Part shown: piece by piece, positions 1 through 6,178 of the stretch
Numbering within the stretch: the first letter of the stretch is position 1
Layout: the number at the start of each line of letters is the position of its first letter
NCBI GenBank assembly: GCA_910584075.1
Contig: CAJTZI010000031.1
Coordinates: 1 to 25,426, forward strand
DNA from: an uncultured Oscillibacter sp.
GTDB taxonomy: Bacteria; Bacillota; Clostridia; Oscillospirales; Oscillospiraceae
Reading direction: 5' to 3'
DNA length: 25,426 nt
Made by a program: the position numbers and the translations under genes
The notes under the pieces: model-generated
The model's database searches: none
What the model saw: only the letters and a program-made list of their open reading frames with translations
What the model was told of the DNA's origin: nothing

Positions 1-317
1 CCCAGCTCCATGAGCTGGGTGGTGAGGTACAGGTTCCGCTCAATGTTGGTGCCGTCCACGATGTTCAAAATGGCGTCCGGCCGCTCATTCACCAGGTATC
101 CCCGGGCCACCACCTCCTCCAGCGTATAGGGGGAGAGGGAGTAGATCCCCGGCAGGTCCTGAATGACCACGTCCCCGCAGCCTCTCAGCCGTCCCTCCTT
201 CTTCTCCACGGTGACGCCGGGCCAGTTGCCCACAGACTGATTGGAGCCGGTCAGGTCGTTGAACAGGGTGGTTTTGCCGCAGTTCGGATTGCCCGCCAGC
301 GCAATTCTAATGTCCAT
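1..317 (-). CDS. feoB: FeoB ferrous iron transporter, N-terminal G domain (partial)
   Basis: Only the first 105 codons are present; the gene runs off the left edge. The start is the ATG at 317 with a GAGGAGA-type ribosome binding site just upstream. The visible part is the G protein domain of FeoB: P-loop GNPNCGKTT at residues 9-17, switch-I Thr36, and the DxxG motif in DLPGIY at 54-59. In the FeoB family this GTP-binding domain sits in the cytoplasm and gates a polytopic inner-membrane channel for Fe(II) uptake. It is the last visible gene of a minus-strand operon with two feoA genes (gap about 100 nt to the nearer one). The membrane domain and the G4/G5 motifs lie outside the window, so completeness cannot be judged. 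Confidence 0.97.
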   Translation of the reverse strand, partial: MDIRIALAGNPNCGKTTLFNDLTGSNQSVGNWPGVTVEKKEGRLRGCGDVVIQDLPGIYSLSPYTLEEVVARGYLVNERPDAILNIVDGTNIERNLYLTTQLMEL

Positions 318-423
318 TTCACTTTCTCCTCTCTTGAAGTTATGCAATGCTAACTCAACCCCCAAAATTTCGCGCCCGCAGGCGCGTGCCAGCCCGGCGG
401 CTGGGGGGGGTGAAGTTTCCGCC

Positions 424-645
424 TCAGGTTACCTCGATGATCGCCGCGTCATCTTTCCGGACACTCAGCTCATATCCCCGGATGTTCAGCTCCACGGGGT
501 CCCCCAGGGGGGCCACCTTCCGCACGTAGAGCTCCACGCCCCTGGTGATGCCCATATCCATCATGCGGCGCTTGACGGGCCCTTCTCCGTGGAGCTTTGT
601 CACGGTAACGGTCTCGCCCACCTTGACGTCTTTCAGCGTCTTCAT
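424..645 (-). CDS. feoA: FeoA domain protein (proximal to feoB)
   Basis: A 73-residue SH3-like FeoA protein starting MKTLKDVKVGETVTV. I placed the start at the ATG at 645 because a perfect AAGGAGGAGA site lies just upstream; a longer frame to 702 has no such site. The pattern of KVGETVTVTKL, then MMDMGITRG and a closing LSVRKDDAAIIEV strand is typical of FeoA, which binds or modulates the FeoB G domain and is needed for Fe(II) transport. It lies between a second feoA and feoB on the same strand, 13 nt from the former, so the three are very likely co-transcribed from the promoter near 958-987. Confidence 0.93.
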   Translation of the reverse strand: MKTLKDVKVGETVTVTKLHGEGPVKRRMMDMGITRGVELYVRKVAPLGDPVELNIRGYELSVRKDDAAIIEVT

Positions 646-658
646 CTCGCTCTCCTCC

Positions 659-871
659 TTAAAACATGATCCGGTTCGCCATGGTCCGATCCAAGGCCAC
701 ACGGCTGTCCTTTACCTGCAGGATCAGATTCCCGGCAATCTTGCTGACCACCGTCACGGCACTGTCCACCACAAATCCCAGCTCCGTCAGATGCTGGCGC
801 ACCTCGTCTCTGCCGGTGATCTTCCGGATGGTGACGGTCTCGCCCTGCTTGGCCATTGTCAATGGCATCAT
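659..871 (-). CDS. feoA: FeoA domain protein (first gene of operon)
   Basis: A 70-residue FeoA-like protein with the family pattern GETVTIRKITG, a TELGFVVDSAVTVV strand pair and the C-terminal RVALDRTMANRIMF. Start choice: the GGAGGG site at 881-886 lies 9 nt from the ATG at 871 but only 3 nt from a GTG at 877, so ATG 871 is preferred. It is the first gene behind the iron-regulated-looking promoter. Its sequence differs clearly from the neighbouring feoA, so this is an old pair of paralogues, not a recent duplication. Tandem feoA-feoA-feoB operons are common in Clostridia; the two copies may have distinct roles at FeoB, but the sequence does not show which. Confidence 0.92.
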   Translation of the reverse strand: MMPLTMAKQGETVTIRKITGRDEVRQHLTELGFVVDSAVTVVSKIAGNLILQVKDSRVALDRTMANRIMF

Positions 872-892
872 ACACACGCTCCCTCCAAGTAA

Positions 893-943
893 TTAGCATA
901 GGCTAACCGCAGGTCAAAAACAAGCGGTTAGCTTCACCTAACC
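893..943. promoter_or_regulatory. Pair of DtxR/IdeR-like operator dyads upstream of feo operon
   Basis: Two inverted repeats lie between the promoter and the first feoA. The first (926-943) is GGTTAG-6 nt-CTAACC; the second (893-906) is TTAGC-ATAG-GCTAA and continues with CC. Both share TTAGG/TTAGC half-sites with the DtxR/IdeR consensus (TTAGGTTAG-type). Their location downstream of the -10 region fits Fe(II)-dependent roadblock or occlusion. Seen: the dyads. Inferred: the regulator, which is not in the window. Confidence 0.65.
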
Positions 944-957
944 TCTGCTTTGTGGAA

Positions 958-987
958 AGTTTAGCACAAGGGGCCAGCAATTGTCAA
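958..987 (-). promoter_or_regulatory. Sigma-A type promoter of the feo operon
   Basis: On the minus strand a perfect TTGACA (982-987) is followed, 18 nt later, by TAAACT (958-963) as the best -10. The operator dyads at 893-943 lie just downstream and then the first feoA start at 871. Confidence 0.6.
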
Positions 988-1150
988 GAGGAATGATAAC
1001 CGGTTTTGAATTTTGGTTTGTTCCAACAAAGCAAAGGCGAAAAAATATGTCTTCCCGGGTCCGCGATTCGTCGGACTGCACAGAGCGCAGGCGGTCAATG
1101 GGCTGCATGGCACCCGCCGGACAGGCCTGTAGGCCAAACGGCAGGACACG

Positions 1151-1190
1151 GGAAAAGCTCCTTTTGATTCTCATCAAAACGAGCTTTTCC
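1151..1190. terminator. Long hairpin, probable terminator of the DUF6514-like gene
   Basis: Stem arms GGAAAAGCTC and GAGCTTTTCC enclose a second stem TTTTGAT/ATCAAAA after a single C-C mismatch, with a TCTC loop: 17 base pairs in all. It lies about 90 nt past the stop of the minus-strand gene ending at 1278 and before the feo promoter. It lacks a classic uridine tail beyond the stem, so termination is inferred. The remaining sequence from 988 to 1277 shows no credible gene. Confidence 0.5.
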
Positions 1191-1277
1191 AGTTTCAATG
1201 GCGGGAGTGATCAGTGTACGAATACCTTGTTTACCGACCGCGGCAGATCTTTTGAACAGCCCCGCGGTATCCGGGGA

Positions 1278-1538
1278 TCACAACAGACCGGCCAGCACGT
1301 CGGCCAGTCCGGCCGGTGTAACACCTTCTCCGGCAAGACGGGCGATCAGTTCAGAAGCATACTGCCGGTTCCGCGTAACGCCGGGAGCGACCGCGGCCGC
1401 CCGGGTGGTCTCCTCCACGACTTTGATCCCATATAACGCTCCGCTTCCTCTGACCTCTTCCAGAAGATAGTAGCGGAGGGATAACGGCAGCCCCGGTTCA
1501 CAGGCAATTTGCAGACTGGCTATCAGTTTTTCTTTCAT
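1278..1538 (-). CDS. Small protein resembling the DUF6514 family
   Basis: An 86-residue protein starting MKEKLIASLQI. The ATG at 1538 is chosen because GAGGGA at 1545-1550 gives 6 nt spacing; the ATG at 1544 would touch that site. The body has the strand pattern LRYYLLEEV then GALYGIKVVEETT and ends in a two-helix part, YASELIARLAGEGVTPAGLADVLAGLL. That layout (short YYL-E strand, YGI strand, then a helix with a (V/S)TP-xxL-xDVL end) matches what I recall of DUF6514, a small uncharacterised Firmicute family. No signal peptide, membrane segment or metal motif is visible. The function is unknown. It is monocistronic: neighbours on either side are separated by terminator-like hairpins. Confidence 0.7.
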   Translation of the reverse strand: MKEKLIASLQIACEPGLPLSLRYYLLEEVRGSGALYGIKVVEETTRAAAVAPGVTRNRQYASELIARLAGEGVTPAGLADVLAGLL

Positions 1539-2092
1539 ACACATTCCCTCTCTATAAATGATAAAACCATCACAAGGGATATAGGCATATTCGCGCGCTG
1601 TCTGCAATCACCGACATATCCAGGATGATACAGGCAGAAAAAGATCGTTCAAAGACATTTTATGCCGATTCAAATTGCTGCCTATATCCCCGGACAACTA
1701 TGGAAAATCGCGCTTTAGAATTTAAGCAGATTTATCATCCGGCTCCTTGACCGGCCGGTGTGCGGGAGCCGTGATCTTTGAGCGCATGGTCTTTTTCTTG
1801 ATTCTTAGCCTCAGCTCCCTCCTGAAATGAACGTCAATACCAGGCCGGGAGAAAAAGAACGCCGTGCAATTGCACGGCGTTCTTTTTCTGTAAGTATGGA
1901 AGCATCTTAACTCACCTCAATTTGAAACTGCTGACAAAGTCCTCTTCGGAAAATCAGGCGGATTTTGTACCGCGATTGTGCCGGTACTGAAAAAGAATGA
2001 CTGTTTTTCAAAACTTTATCGAATGGTACCGGTTGAAAAGCCGGCTTTTTCAACATTCCCAATTTGAGGTTTGTCTTACCTGTCAATGGCGA
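1539..2092. other. Gene-poor interval with a palindromic terminator
   Basis: No open frame here has both a credible start and a ribosome binding site. It holds the perfect 40-bp palindrome at 1850-1889, an imperfect CGGCTCC/GGGAGCCG repeat near 1737-1771, and an A+T-rich hairpin with a GCCGGC core near 2034-2056 just past the secreted-protein gene. On the minus strand a 21-codon frame (MRSKITAPAHRPVKEPDDKS...) ends near 1730 but its nearest AGGAGG is too distant to support it. Confidence 0.5.
1850..1889. terminator. Perfect 40-bp palindrome, bidirectional terminator
   Basis: The two 20-nt arms are exact reverse complements: AGAAAAAGAACGCCGTGCAA and its complement, meeting at CAATTG. Either strand ends in TTCTTTTTCT after a GC-rich stem, the form of a bidirectional intrinsic terminator. 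It would stop the minus-strand sigma/anti-sigma/secreted-protein transcript. Confidence 0.75.
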
Positions 2093-2512
2093 TCAGGTTG
2101 CCCTCTTTATTGCCGTGTTGAACGTCCGGTAATCGGTATTGCCAAAGATTGTAACTCTTGCACGGTATTCGGTGCCAGCCACTCCGTTATACAAAATATA
2201 GCCGGTGTGAACATCATCGTTCGTCGTACTCAGCTCCGGATAGTCACTGTCGGTATAAGTCTTGACTGCAATCCAGGAGTTTCCGGACTTCTTCTCCATC
2301 ACGATTTTGCTGACGCCCAACTCTTCTAATGTGTCAGTAGCAATGACAGTATATGAAATACTCATAACTCCGTTGCCCTCGGGATAAAGTGTGGCACTAT
2401 ACCCGTACAAATAATCGCTGGCATAGACCGCGGCGTTTGCAGGAATAGAGAGCGAACAGGAAAAAACCAGCAGAAGGAAAACCGTCAAACCGCGTGATAA
2501 ATATTTCTTCAA
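2093..2512 (-). CDS. Small secreted protein, possibly DUF6147-like
   Basis: A 139-residue protein with a clear Sec signal peptide: MKKYLSRG, a hydrophobic core (about 9-22) and an ANA-A cleavage site near residue 27. The mature part is about 110 residues of beta-rich sequence (YLYGYSATLYPEGNG, then ISYTVIATDTLEELG, a SGNSWIAVKTY segment, a DDVHTGYILY segment and GTEYRARVTIFG). The layout resembles small exported Clostridial proteins labelled DUF6147; that match is from memory. The start is a TTG at 2512 with AGGAG 8-9 nt upstream; no ATG or GTG is available. It begins 6 nt after the anti-sigma stop, so it is the end of the HTH-sigma-anti-sigma operon and may be a client or ligand of that signalling system. 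Confidence 0.8.
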   Translation of the reverse strand: MKKYLSRGLTVFLLLVFSCSLSIPANAAVYASDYLYGYSATLYPEGNGVMSISYTVIATDTLEELGVSKIVMEKKSGNSWIAVKTYTDSDYPELSTTNDDVHTGYILYNGVAGTEYRARVTIFGNTDYRTFNTAIKRAT

Positions 2513-2518
2513 TGTAAT

Positions 2519-3445
2519 CTACTCCTCATAAATGGAATCAATCATGATTTTCATTTCCGTTTCTGAAACCTCGCCACCGATAAAACATTCGAGAGTACCG
2601 GTAAACCATGTTGCTACCAAAACGTCACTATTGTTCATGATGCAGTGCTCTATGCCGCTTTTAACATAGCTCGTAATATCTCCCTCATTCTTCTCCATCA
2701 AAATCCCCTCTGGACCACGATGGGCGATTACTGATACAGTGATCGGCTTTTCGGATGACTCGCTTTCATATTTCACTATAAACAGGGGATTGTTGTTATT
2801 AACAAAAACTTTTGATTCAAAGAATGTATAGCCCTCCGGAATCCATTTGGGATAGACCGGCTGTGTAATACCCGCTTCCTCCAAAAGACCTTTCAGCGTC
2901 TGGTCATCCTCCAGAAAAACACCGGTTTCATATACAGCATCCTGGGAAGTGCTCGTTTCAGAACGGAATTGAAAAACATCCTGCGTCCACTCCGCGACCA
3001 TCTCGAAGATATTCACCTCAATGGCGCCTGCGGCCACAATGCAAAGGCTTGCCACAGTCACCGCAATGGCCGCGGCCCGCAGAATATGATGAGCGGCCCG
3101 CCCGGGCCGCCGGGAGTTCAAGTCAGTCTCTTTGTCCTGCCCTTTGCTTTCGATCAGTCCGGCCGGCGCTGTCCCGCCGCATACCGGGGCGGCGGCCTCT
3201 TCTTCGGGCTGGTAGTACCGCCGGAAATCTCTCCAGCCCGCGTCAACATCAAACTTTGAACATTCCGACGTCTCTATCTCCCGCTGTGCGATCACCTCCA
3301 TCACGCAGGTGATGAACTCGTCGTTTTCCGGCGAGTCGGAATCCTCCGATTCAAAATCATCCTGCAAAATCTGTTTCAATGTCTCTGTGCTGAGCCTGTT
3401 CAAAAAGTGACGCGGGCTGTTTCTCTCATGGTCAAGGTCAGACAT
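2519..3445 (-). CDS. Membrane anti-sigma factor with DUF4367-like outer domain
   Basis: A 308-residue protein: a charged cytoplasmic part (1-115) containing a conserved-looking FDVDAGWRDFRRYY stretch, one transmembrane helix (about 121-142, ILRAAAIAVTVASLCIVAAG), and an outer region. Residues about 190-306 (EEAGITQPVYPKWIPEGYTF through ISETEMK-like end MKIMIDSIYEE) have the PxWIPEGY pattern of DUF4367 domains, which are found on the outside of Firmicute anti-sigma factors. It directly follows the ECF sigma gene (64 nt gap) and precedes a secreted protein (6 nt). The likely role is to hold the sigma factor at the membrane and release it on an envelope signal. No protease or zinc-binding ZAS motif (HxxxCxxC) is visible, so the mode of binding is unknown. 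ATG at 3445 has an AGGAGG site. Confidence 0.82.
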   Translation of the reverse strand: MSDLDHERNSPRHFLNRLSTETLKQILQDDFESEDSDSPENDEFITCVMEVIAQREIETSECSKFDVDAGWRDFRRYYQPEEEAAAPVCGGTAPAGLIESKGQDKETDLNSRRPGRAAHHILRAAAIAVTVASLCIVAAGAIEVNIFEMVAEWTQDVFQFRSETSTSQDAVYETGVFLEDDQTLKGLLEEAGITQPVYPKWIPEGYTFFESKVFVNNNNPLFIVKYESESSEKPITVSVIAHRGPEGILMEKNEGDITSYVKSGIEHCIMNNSDVLVATWFTGTLECFIGGEVSETEMKIMIDSIYEE

Positions 3446-3509
3446 ACTGAAACCTCCTCATTATTATAGTGTCTGGAAAACCTGAAAAGCGGACAACCTT
3501 TTGAAAAAT

Positions 3510-3992
3510 TTATTTTCCCAGCAGACTTCTCAACTTCCGCTCCGCCCGCTTTACCCGTTTCCGGCAGGCCTCCGCCGTTGAATCCATCGCTCTCGCCGCC
3601 TCGGGATATGTATAGCCGTCTACAGCCAGGAGCTTGAGCAAATGCAGGTCCTGCCGGTCGATCAGTCCCTCGTACTCCAGCTCAACGTTGACGGGGTCCT
3701 CGCTTTTCCCCAAGGCCTCTTCCGGAACCTCATCCACATTGGAGAGAAGGTCTTTCCATCTGTCACGCTGGCGGACACGGTTCTGAATCACATTTTTCGC
3801 GATTTTCCGCAGCCATGCCTTTGGATATTCAATTCCCGCCTCCGGAACCGTCTCCCATGCCACCCGGAATGTCTCCTGCATGACCTCTTCCGCCGAGTGA
3901 TAATCCACAAATTGATAGGCGTACAGGAGGAGATATCTGGCATATTCCTGATACCACTCCTCAATCAGCAGACGTTTCTCTTGACCGCTCAA
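3510..3992 (-). CDS. ECF-type RNA polymerase sigma factor
   Basis: A 160-residue sigma-70 family protein. Region 2 covers YARYLLLYAYQFVDYHSAEE, followed by VMQETFRVAWE; region 4 covers LLKLLAVDGYTYPEAARAMD and then TAEACRKRVKRAERKL, the DNA-binding helix-turn-helix. The frame is open to 4052, but the best start is the TTG at 3992: GGAGGAGGT lies 6 nt upstream, and this start does not overlap the repressor gene that ends at 4018. It directs polymerase to a small regulon, usually including its own operon. The anti-sigma gene follows. The TTG start likely keeps expression low. Confidence 0.92.
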   Translation of the reverse strand: MSGQEKRLLIEEWYQEYARYLLLYAYQFVDYHSAEEVMQETFRVAWETVPEAGIEYPKAWLRKIAKNVIQNRVRQRDRWKDLLSNVDEVPEEALGKSEDPVNVELEYEGLIDRQDLHLLKLLAVDGYTYPEAARAMDSTAEACRKRVKRAERKLRSLLGK

Positions 3993-4017
3993 AGCAATAC
4001 CTCCTCCGGCGTTCTCT

Positions 4018-4350
4018 CTATTTTGTGTCATTGAAGTCATTGCACACCGCAATCAGGCGCCCGATCAACTCAACATACGCGGCGGGCTTGTCCGCCAGCT
4101 GTTCGGAGATCATCTTGATCTCAGCCTGCACGGAGTCCTGATACAGAAAATAATCCACGGTGACGCCCAGCCTGTCCGCCATATTCCGCAGCGTGAACGC
4201 GCTGGGAGCCTTCCTCTCGGTCTCAATGGCGGCACAGAACGGCAGGCTGATCCCCGCCTTTTCCGCGAACTTCTCCTGTGTCAAACCGTTCTGCGCCCGA
4301 TACTTTTTGATGTTTTCGCTGACTATTTTCAGAAACTCCTGTTTTTCCAT
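4018..4350 (-). CDS. Cro/CI-type HTH transcriptional repressor
   Basis: A 110-residue protein with an N-terminal HTH_3 domain (about residues 8-64): ENIKKYRAQNGLTQEKFAEK, then AGISLPFCAAIETERKAPS and the ADRLGVTVDYFLY ending typical of this family. The C-terminal 45 residues are helical and may serve dimerisation. ATG 4350 is preferred over GTG 4356 because the GGGGGC site lies 7 nt from the ATG and only 1 nt from the GTG. It is the first gene of the sigma operon (25 nt before the sigma start), and its promoter lies within a dyad, so self-repression is likely. It could also control the divergent gene at 4677. Confidence 0.9.
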   Translation of the reverse strand: MEKQEFLKIVSENIKKYRAQNGLTQEKFAEKAGISLPFCAAIETERKAPSAFTLRNMADRLGVTVDYFLYQDSVQAEIKMISEQLADKPAAYVELIGRLIAVCNDFNDTK

Positions 4351-4365
4351 GTTCACGCCCCCGTT

Positions 4366-4406
4366 CTATCGGTAATAATTGTATTTCCAATAGGACGGTG
4401 TTTGAA
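4366..4406 (-). promoter_or_regulatory. Promoter of the HTH-sigma operon inside an operator-like dyad
   Basis: On the minus strand TTCAAA (4401-4406), a 17-nt spacer and TACAAT (4378-4383) form a sigma-A promoter. The -10 lies inside an imperfect 28-nt dyad (4366-4393) with arms CTATcGGtAATA and TATTtCCaATAG, 10 of 14 positions pairing. This is the expected arrangement for a self-regulating HTH repressor. Confidence 0.6.
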
Positions 4407-4414
4407 GCGACCAT

Positions 4415-4444
4415 TTGTAATTTTATTATTATCTATGGTATAAT
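4415..4444 (+). promoter_or_regulatory. Strong extended -10 promoter for the 187-aa gene
   Basis: TTGTAA (4415-4420), an 18-nt spacer and a perfect TATAAT (4439-4444) preceded by TGG, an extended -10. It is divergent from the repressor promoter about 10 nt away, so one operator could serve both. Confidence 0.75.
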
Positions 4445-4450
4445 TCAAGC

Positions 4451-4676
4451 AATACAAAAATTTTTCAGGGGTTTTGTCCGGTTTCGGCGATTTTCAGACA
4501 CCATATATTTCAAAGGCCGCGGAAACCGGAGATCCCACACCAACGGGGGCACGAGAGGAGCAGTCCAATGCAGTAAGATTGAAACACAACAGGATTGGAA
4601 ATCATCTGTATTTCCGCCTCAAACAGTTTTCACTGAAAAATCGCAAATTCCAACCGCTATGCTTAGGAGGTTTTTT
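4451..4676 (+). other. Long structured 5' leader
   Basis: About 225 nt separate the probable transcription start from the ATG at 4677. A 9-bp inverted repeat, TCCGGTTTC (4477-4485) and GAAACCGGA (4522-4530), is extended by GGC/GCC pairing, and a smaller GGAAAT/ATTTCC hairpin lies at 4597-4615. No known riboswitch core was recognised and no intrinsic terminator precedes the start codon. A frame is open through the leader but lacks a ribosome binding site. Confidence 0.5.
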
Positions 4677-5240
4677 ATGATTACATCCAGCATCCTGGAC
4701 CGATTTTGGGTAAAGCCATCCGGCACCCACAAAATGGCCTATCTAGTACCCAAGAATGGAGGCGGCAGTCTGAAAAACATACTTCCCGAGAAGGTGGCGC
4801 AGGACAAGAAGAAACTGCGCGATTTTATGGAGGATGTAAAAAAGAATGGGACTGCCGTTCATCTGACGAAGGAGCAAATCAGCCAGCTCTCGGAGAAATT
4901 CGATCCCGAGGATATGACCTATGAGGACTATCATGCTTTCGTCGATCAGCTCTGCGACTGGGGTGTCCTGCGCCGGGAAGACATTCAGTATGTCTCGGTC
5001 AGCCCTCTGGTAGAGGGCCTGATTCCTCTGGACTTTGCTGAACCAACAGTGATGTTTACAACGGAAAAAAACGATCACTATTTTGACAGCCATTTTTCCT
5101 CGAGTGGCGGGAATGTGCTGGATTGGACGCGATATATGGCCACTTTTGAATCCCTTAACCCTGATACGGGTTCCTTTGAGCGGGGTAGGAGTTCCATTTT
5201 GTTCGGAAAGCTCCGGGATGTTCTGGAGATGATGCGGTAG
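4677..5240 (+). CDS. Hypothetical protein, 187 aa
   Basis: Not recognised. The start is the ATG at 4677, fixed by TTAGGAGG 6 nt upstream; the longer open frame back to 4398 crosses the promoter and is not used. The protein starts MITSSILDRFWVKPSGTHKM and has a charged helical middle (KKLRDFMEDVKKNG, then LTKEQISQLSEKFDPEDMTY) and a mixed C-terminal half ending LFGKLRDVLEMMR. There is no signal peptide, membrane helix, Cys cluster or catalytic motif. The middle, with its E/D spacing and DPEDMTYEDYHAFVDQL segment, suggests a small soluble protein, perhaps an adaptor. It is expressed alone from a strong promoter divergent from the repressor-sigma operon and may be controlled by that repressor. 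Confidence 0.85.
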   Translation: MITSSILDRFWVKPSGTHKMAYLVPKNGGGSLKNILPEKVAQDKKKLRDFMEDVKKNGTAVHLTKEQISQLSEKFDPEDMTYEDYHAFVDQLCDWGVLRREDIQYVSVSPLVEGLIPLDFAEPTVMFTTEKNDHYFDSHFSSSGGNVLDWTRYMATFESLNPDTGSFERGRSSILFGKLRDVLEMMR

Positions 5241-5285
5241 ACCCAGTGTCAGAGTTTTCATCACACAGCCACTCCGGAGGACGAT

Positions 5286-5330
5286 TGCGCAGAGCTCCCC
5301 CCTTGTACAAAGAGGCGGGAGCTCTGCGCA
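5286..5330. repeat. 14-bp perfect inverted repeat (REP-like or terminator)
   Basis: TGCGCAGAGCTCCC (5286-5299) is exactly complementary to GGGAGCTCTGCGCA (5317-5330) across a 17-nt loop that itself contains CTTGTACAAAG. It lies 46 nt past the 187-aa gene. No U-tract follows on either strand, so it is either an imperfect terminator or a dispersed palindromic element. Confidence 0.6.
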
Positions 5331-5491
5331 GCATCAAAGAGAATCCGGGCTGCATCGGCGCCGTTTGGGCACCGGTCGAACATAGGGCGTCCCTTTCGGA
5401 ATGACCTCCAGCGGGGGGTTATTCTTTTGCCCGTTTGTCTATTGCCGGCCGGCTTCTCCGCGATCAAAAACGCTGTACATTCCCGCGGCGC

Positions 5492-5502
5492 TGTGCTATA
5501 AT
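5492..5502 (+). promoter_or_regulatory. Extended -10 promoter of the zinc-ribbon/CDF pair
   Basis: TGC directly before a perfect TATAAT (5497-5502), with no good -35 at 16-18 nt. It lies 39 nt before the ATG at 5541. The rest of 5331-5490 shows no gene. Confidence 0.55.
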
Positions 5503-5540
5503 TTATCAACTTGAATTTTTCTGGAAACGGGGGAAACACC

Positions 5541-6152
5541 ATGAGCAGCGAGATGCGTACCTTCGGCTATCTTTGCCCCAAGTGCGGTAAGACGGTAATG
5601 GCCGCCCGGTCCGTCTTCGCGCTGGAGGCCTCCAACGCGGAGATCGAATGCAGCTGCGGGGACTCCGCCCTGCGGGCGGATTTCGACGGGGAGCGGTACC
5701 GGTTCTATGTCCCCTGCGGCCTCTGCGGAGAGACCCACACGGCGGTGTGCCCGCCGGAGCGGGTTCTGCGGGGCGCCGCCGCCCTGGGCTGCACGAGAAC
5801 AAAGCAGTTTTGCTGCTTCATCGGCCCGGAGGGCATTGTGGAGAAGAACCTGCGGGAGCTGGAGATCCTGGCCGAAAAGGAAAAGCGGCAGGAACCGGAG
5901 GGCGGCGAGGCATTTCTGGACAGCGTCATCATGTACGAGGTCCTCTCCGAGCTGAAGGAGATCGCCTCCCGGGAAAACGGAATTACCTGCGGCTGCGGCG
6001 GCGTAGAATACGGCATGGAGATCCGCCGCTCCGCCGTGGATCTCATCTGCCGCCGCTGCGGCGCCAAGCTGCGCGTGCCCGCCGCCACCGACCGGGACCT
6101 GGACGATCTGTGCTGCCACATGAAGCTGGTCATTCCCGGCGGGGCCCGCTGA
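5541..6152 (+). CDS. Zinc-ribbon protein of unknown function
   Basis: A 203-residue soluble protein with five cysteine knuckles: CPKCG near the N-terminus, CSCG, CGLCG, then CGCGG and CRRCG in the C-terminal third. These would form about two zinc ribbons at each end, joined by a charged helix (EKNLRELEILAEKEKRQE). Start ATG 5541 has GGGGGA 7 nt upstream. It lies 26 nt before a metal-transporter gene on the same strand, so the two are probably co-expressed and the protein could bind or sense metal, but no DNA-binding or enzymatic motif is seen. I know similar unnamed proteins only as conserved hypotheticals in Oscillospiraceae. Confidence 0.85.
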   Translation: MSSEMRTFGYLCPKCGKTVMAARSVFALEASNAEIECSCGDSALRADFDGERYRFYVPCGLCGETHTAVCPPERVLRGAAALGCTRTKQFCCFIGPEGIVEKNLRELEILAEKEKRQEPEGGEAFLDSVIMYEVLSELKEIASRENGITCGCGGVEYGMEIRRSAVDLICRRCGAKLRVPAATDRDLDDLCCHMKLVIPGGAR

Positions 6153-6178
6153 ACTGACTTTGGAAAGGACCTGATCCC

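Noticed and set aside
1..317. Cys13 in the FeoB P-loop as a lost or unusual residue
   Set aside because: GNPNCGKTT is a common variant of the FeoB P-loop; Lys15 and Thr16 are intact.
981..1436. 151-residue plus-strand frame over the feo promoter and DUF6514-like gene
   Set aside because: Crosses a promoter, a terminator-like hairpin and an antisense gene; no ribosome binding site.
4451..4676. Riboswitch in the leader of the 187-aa gene
   Set aside because: No known aptamer core (no TPP, SAM, FMN, guanidine or similar conserved motifs) and no terminator/anti-terminator pair could be recognised; only hairpins are reported.
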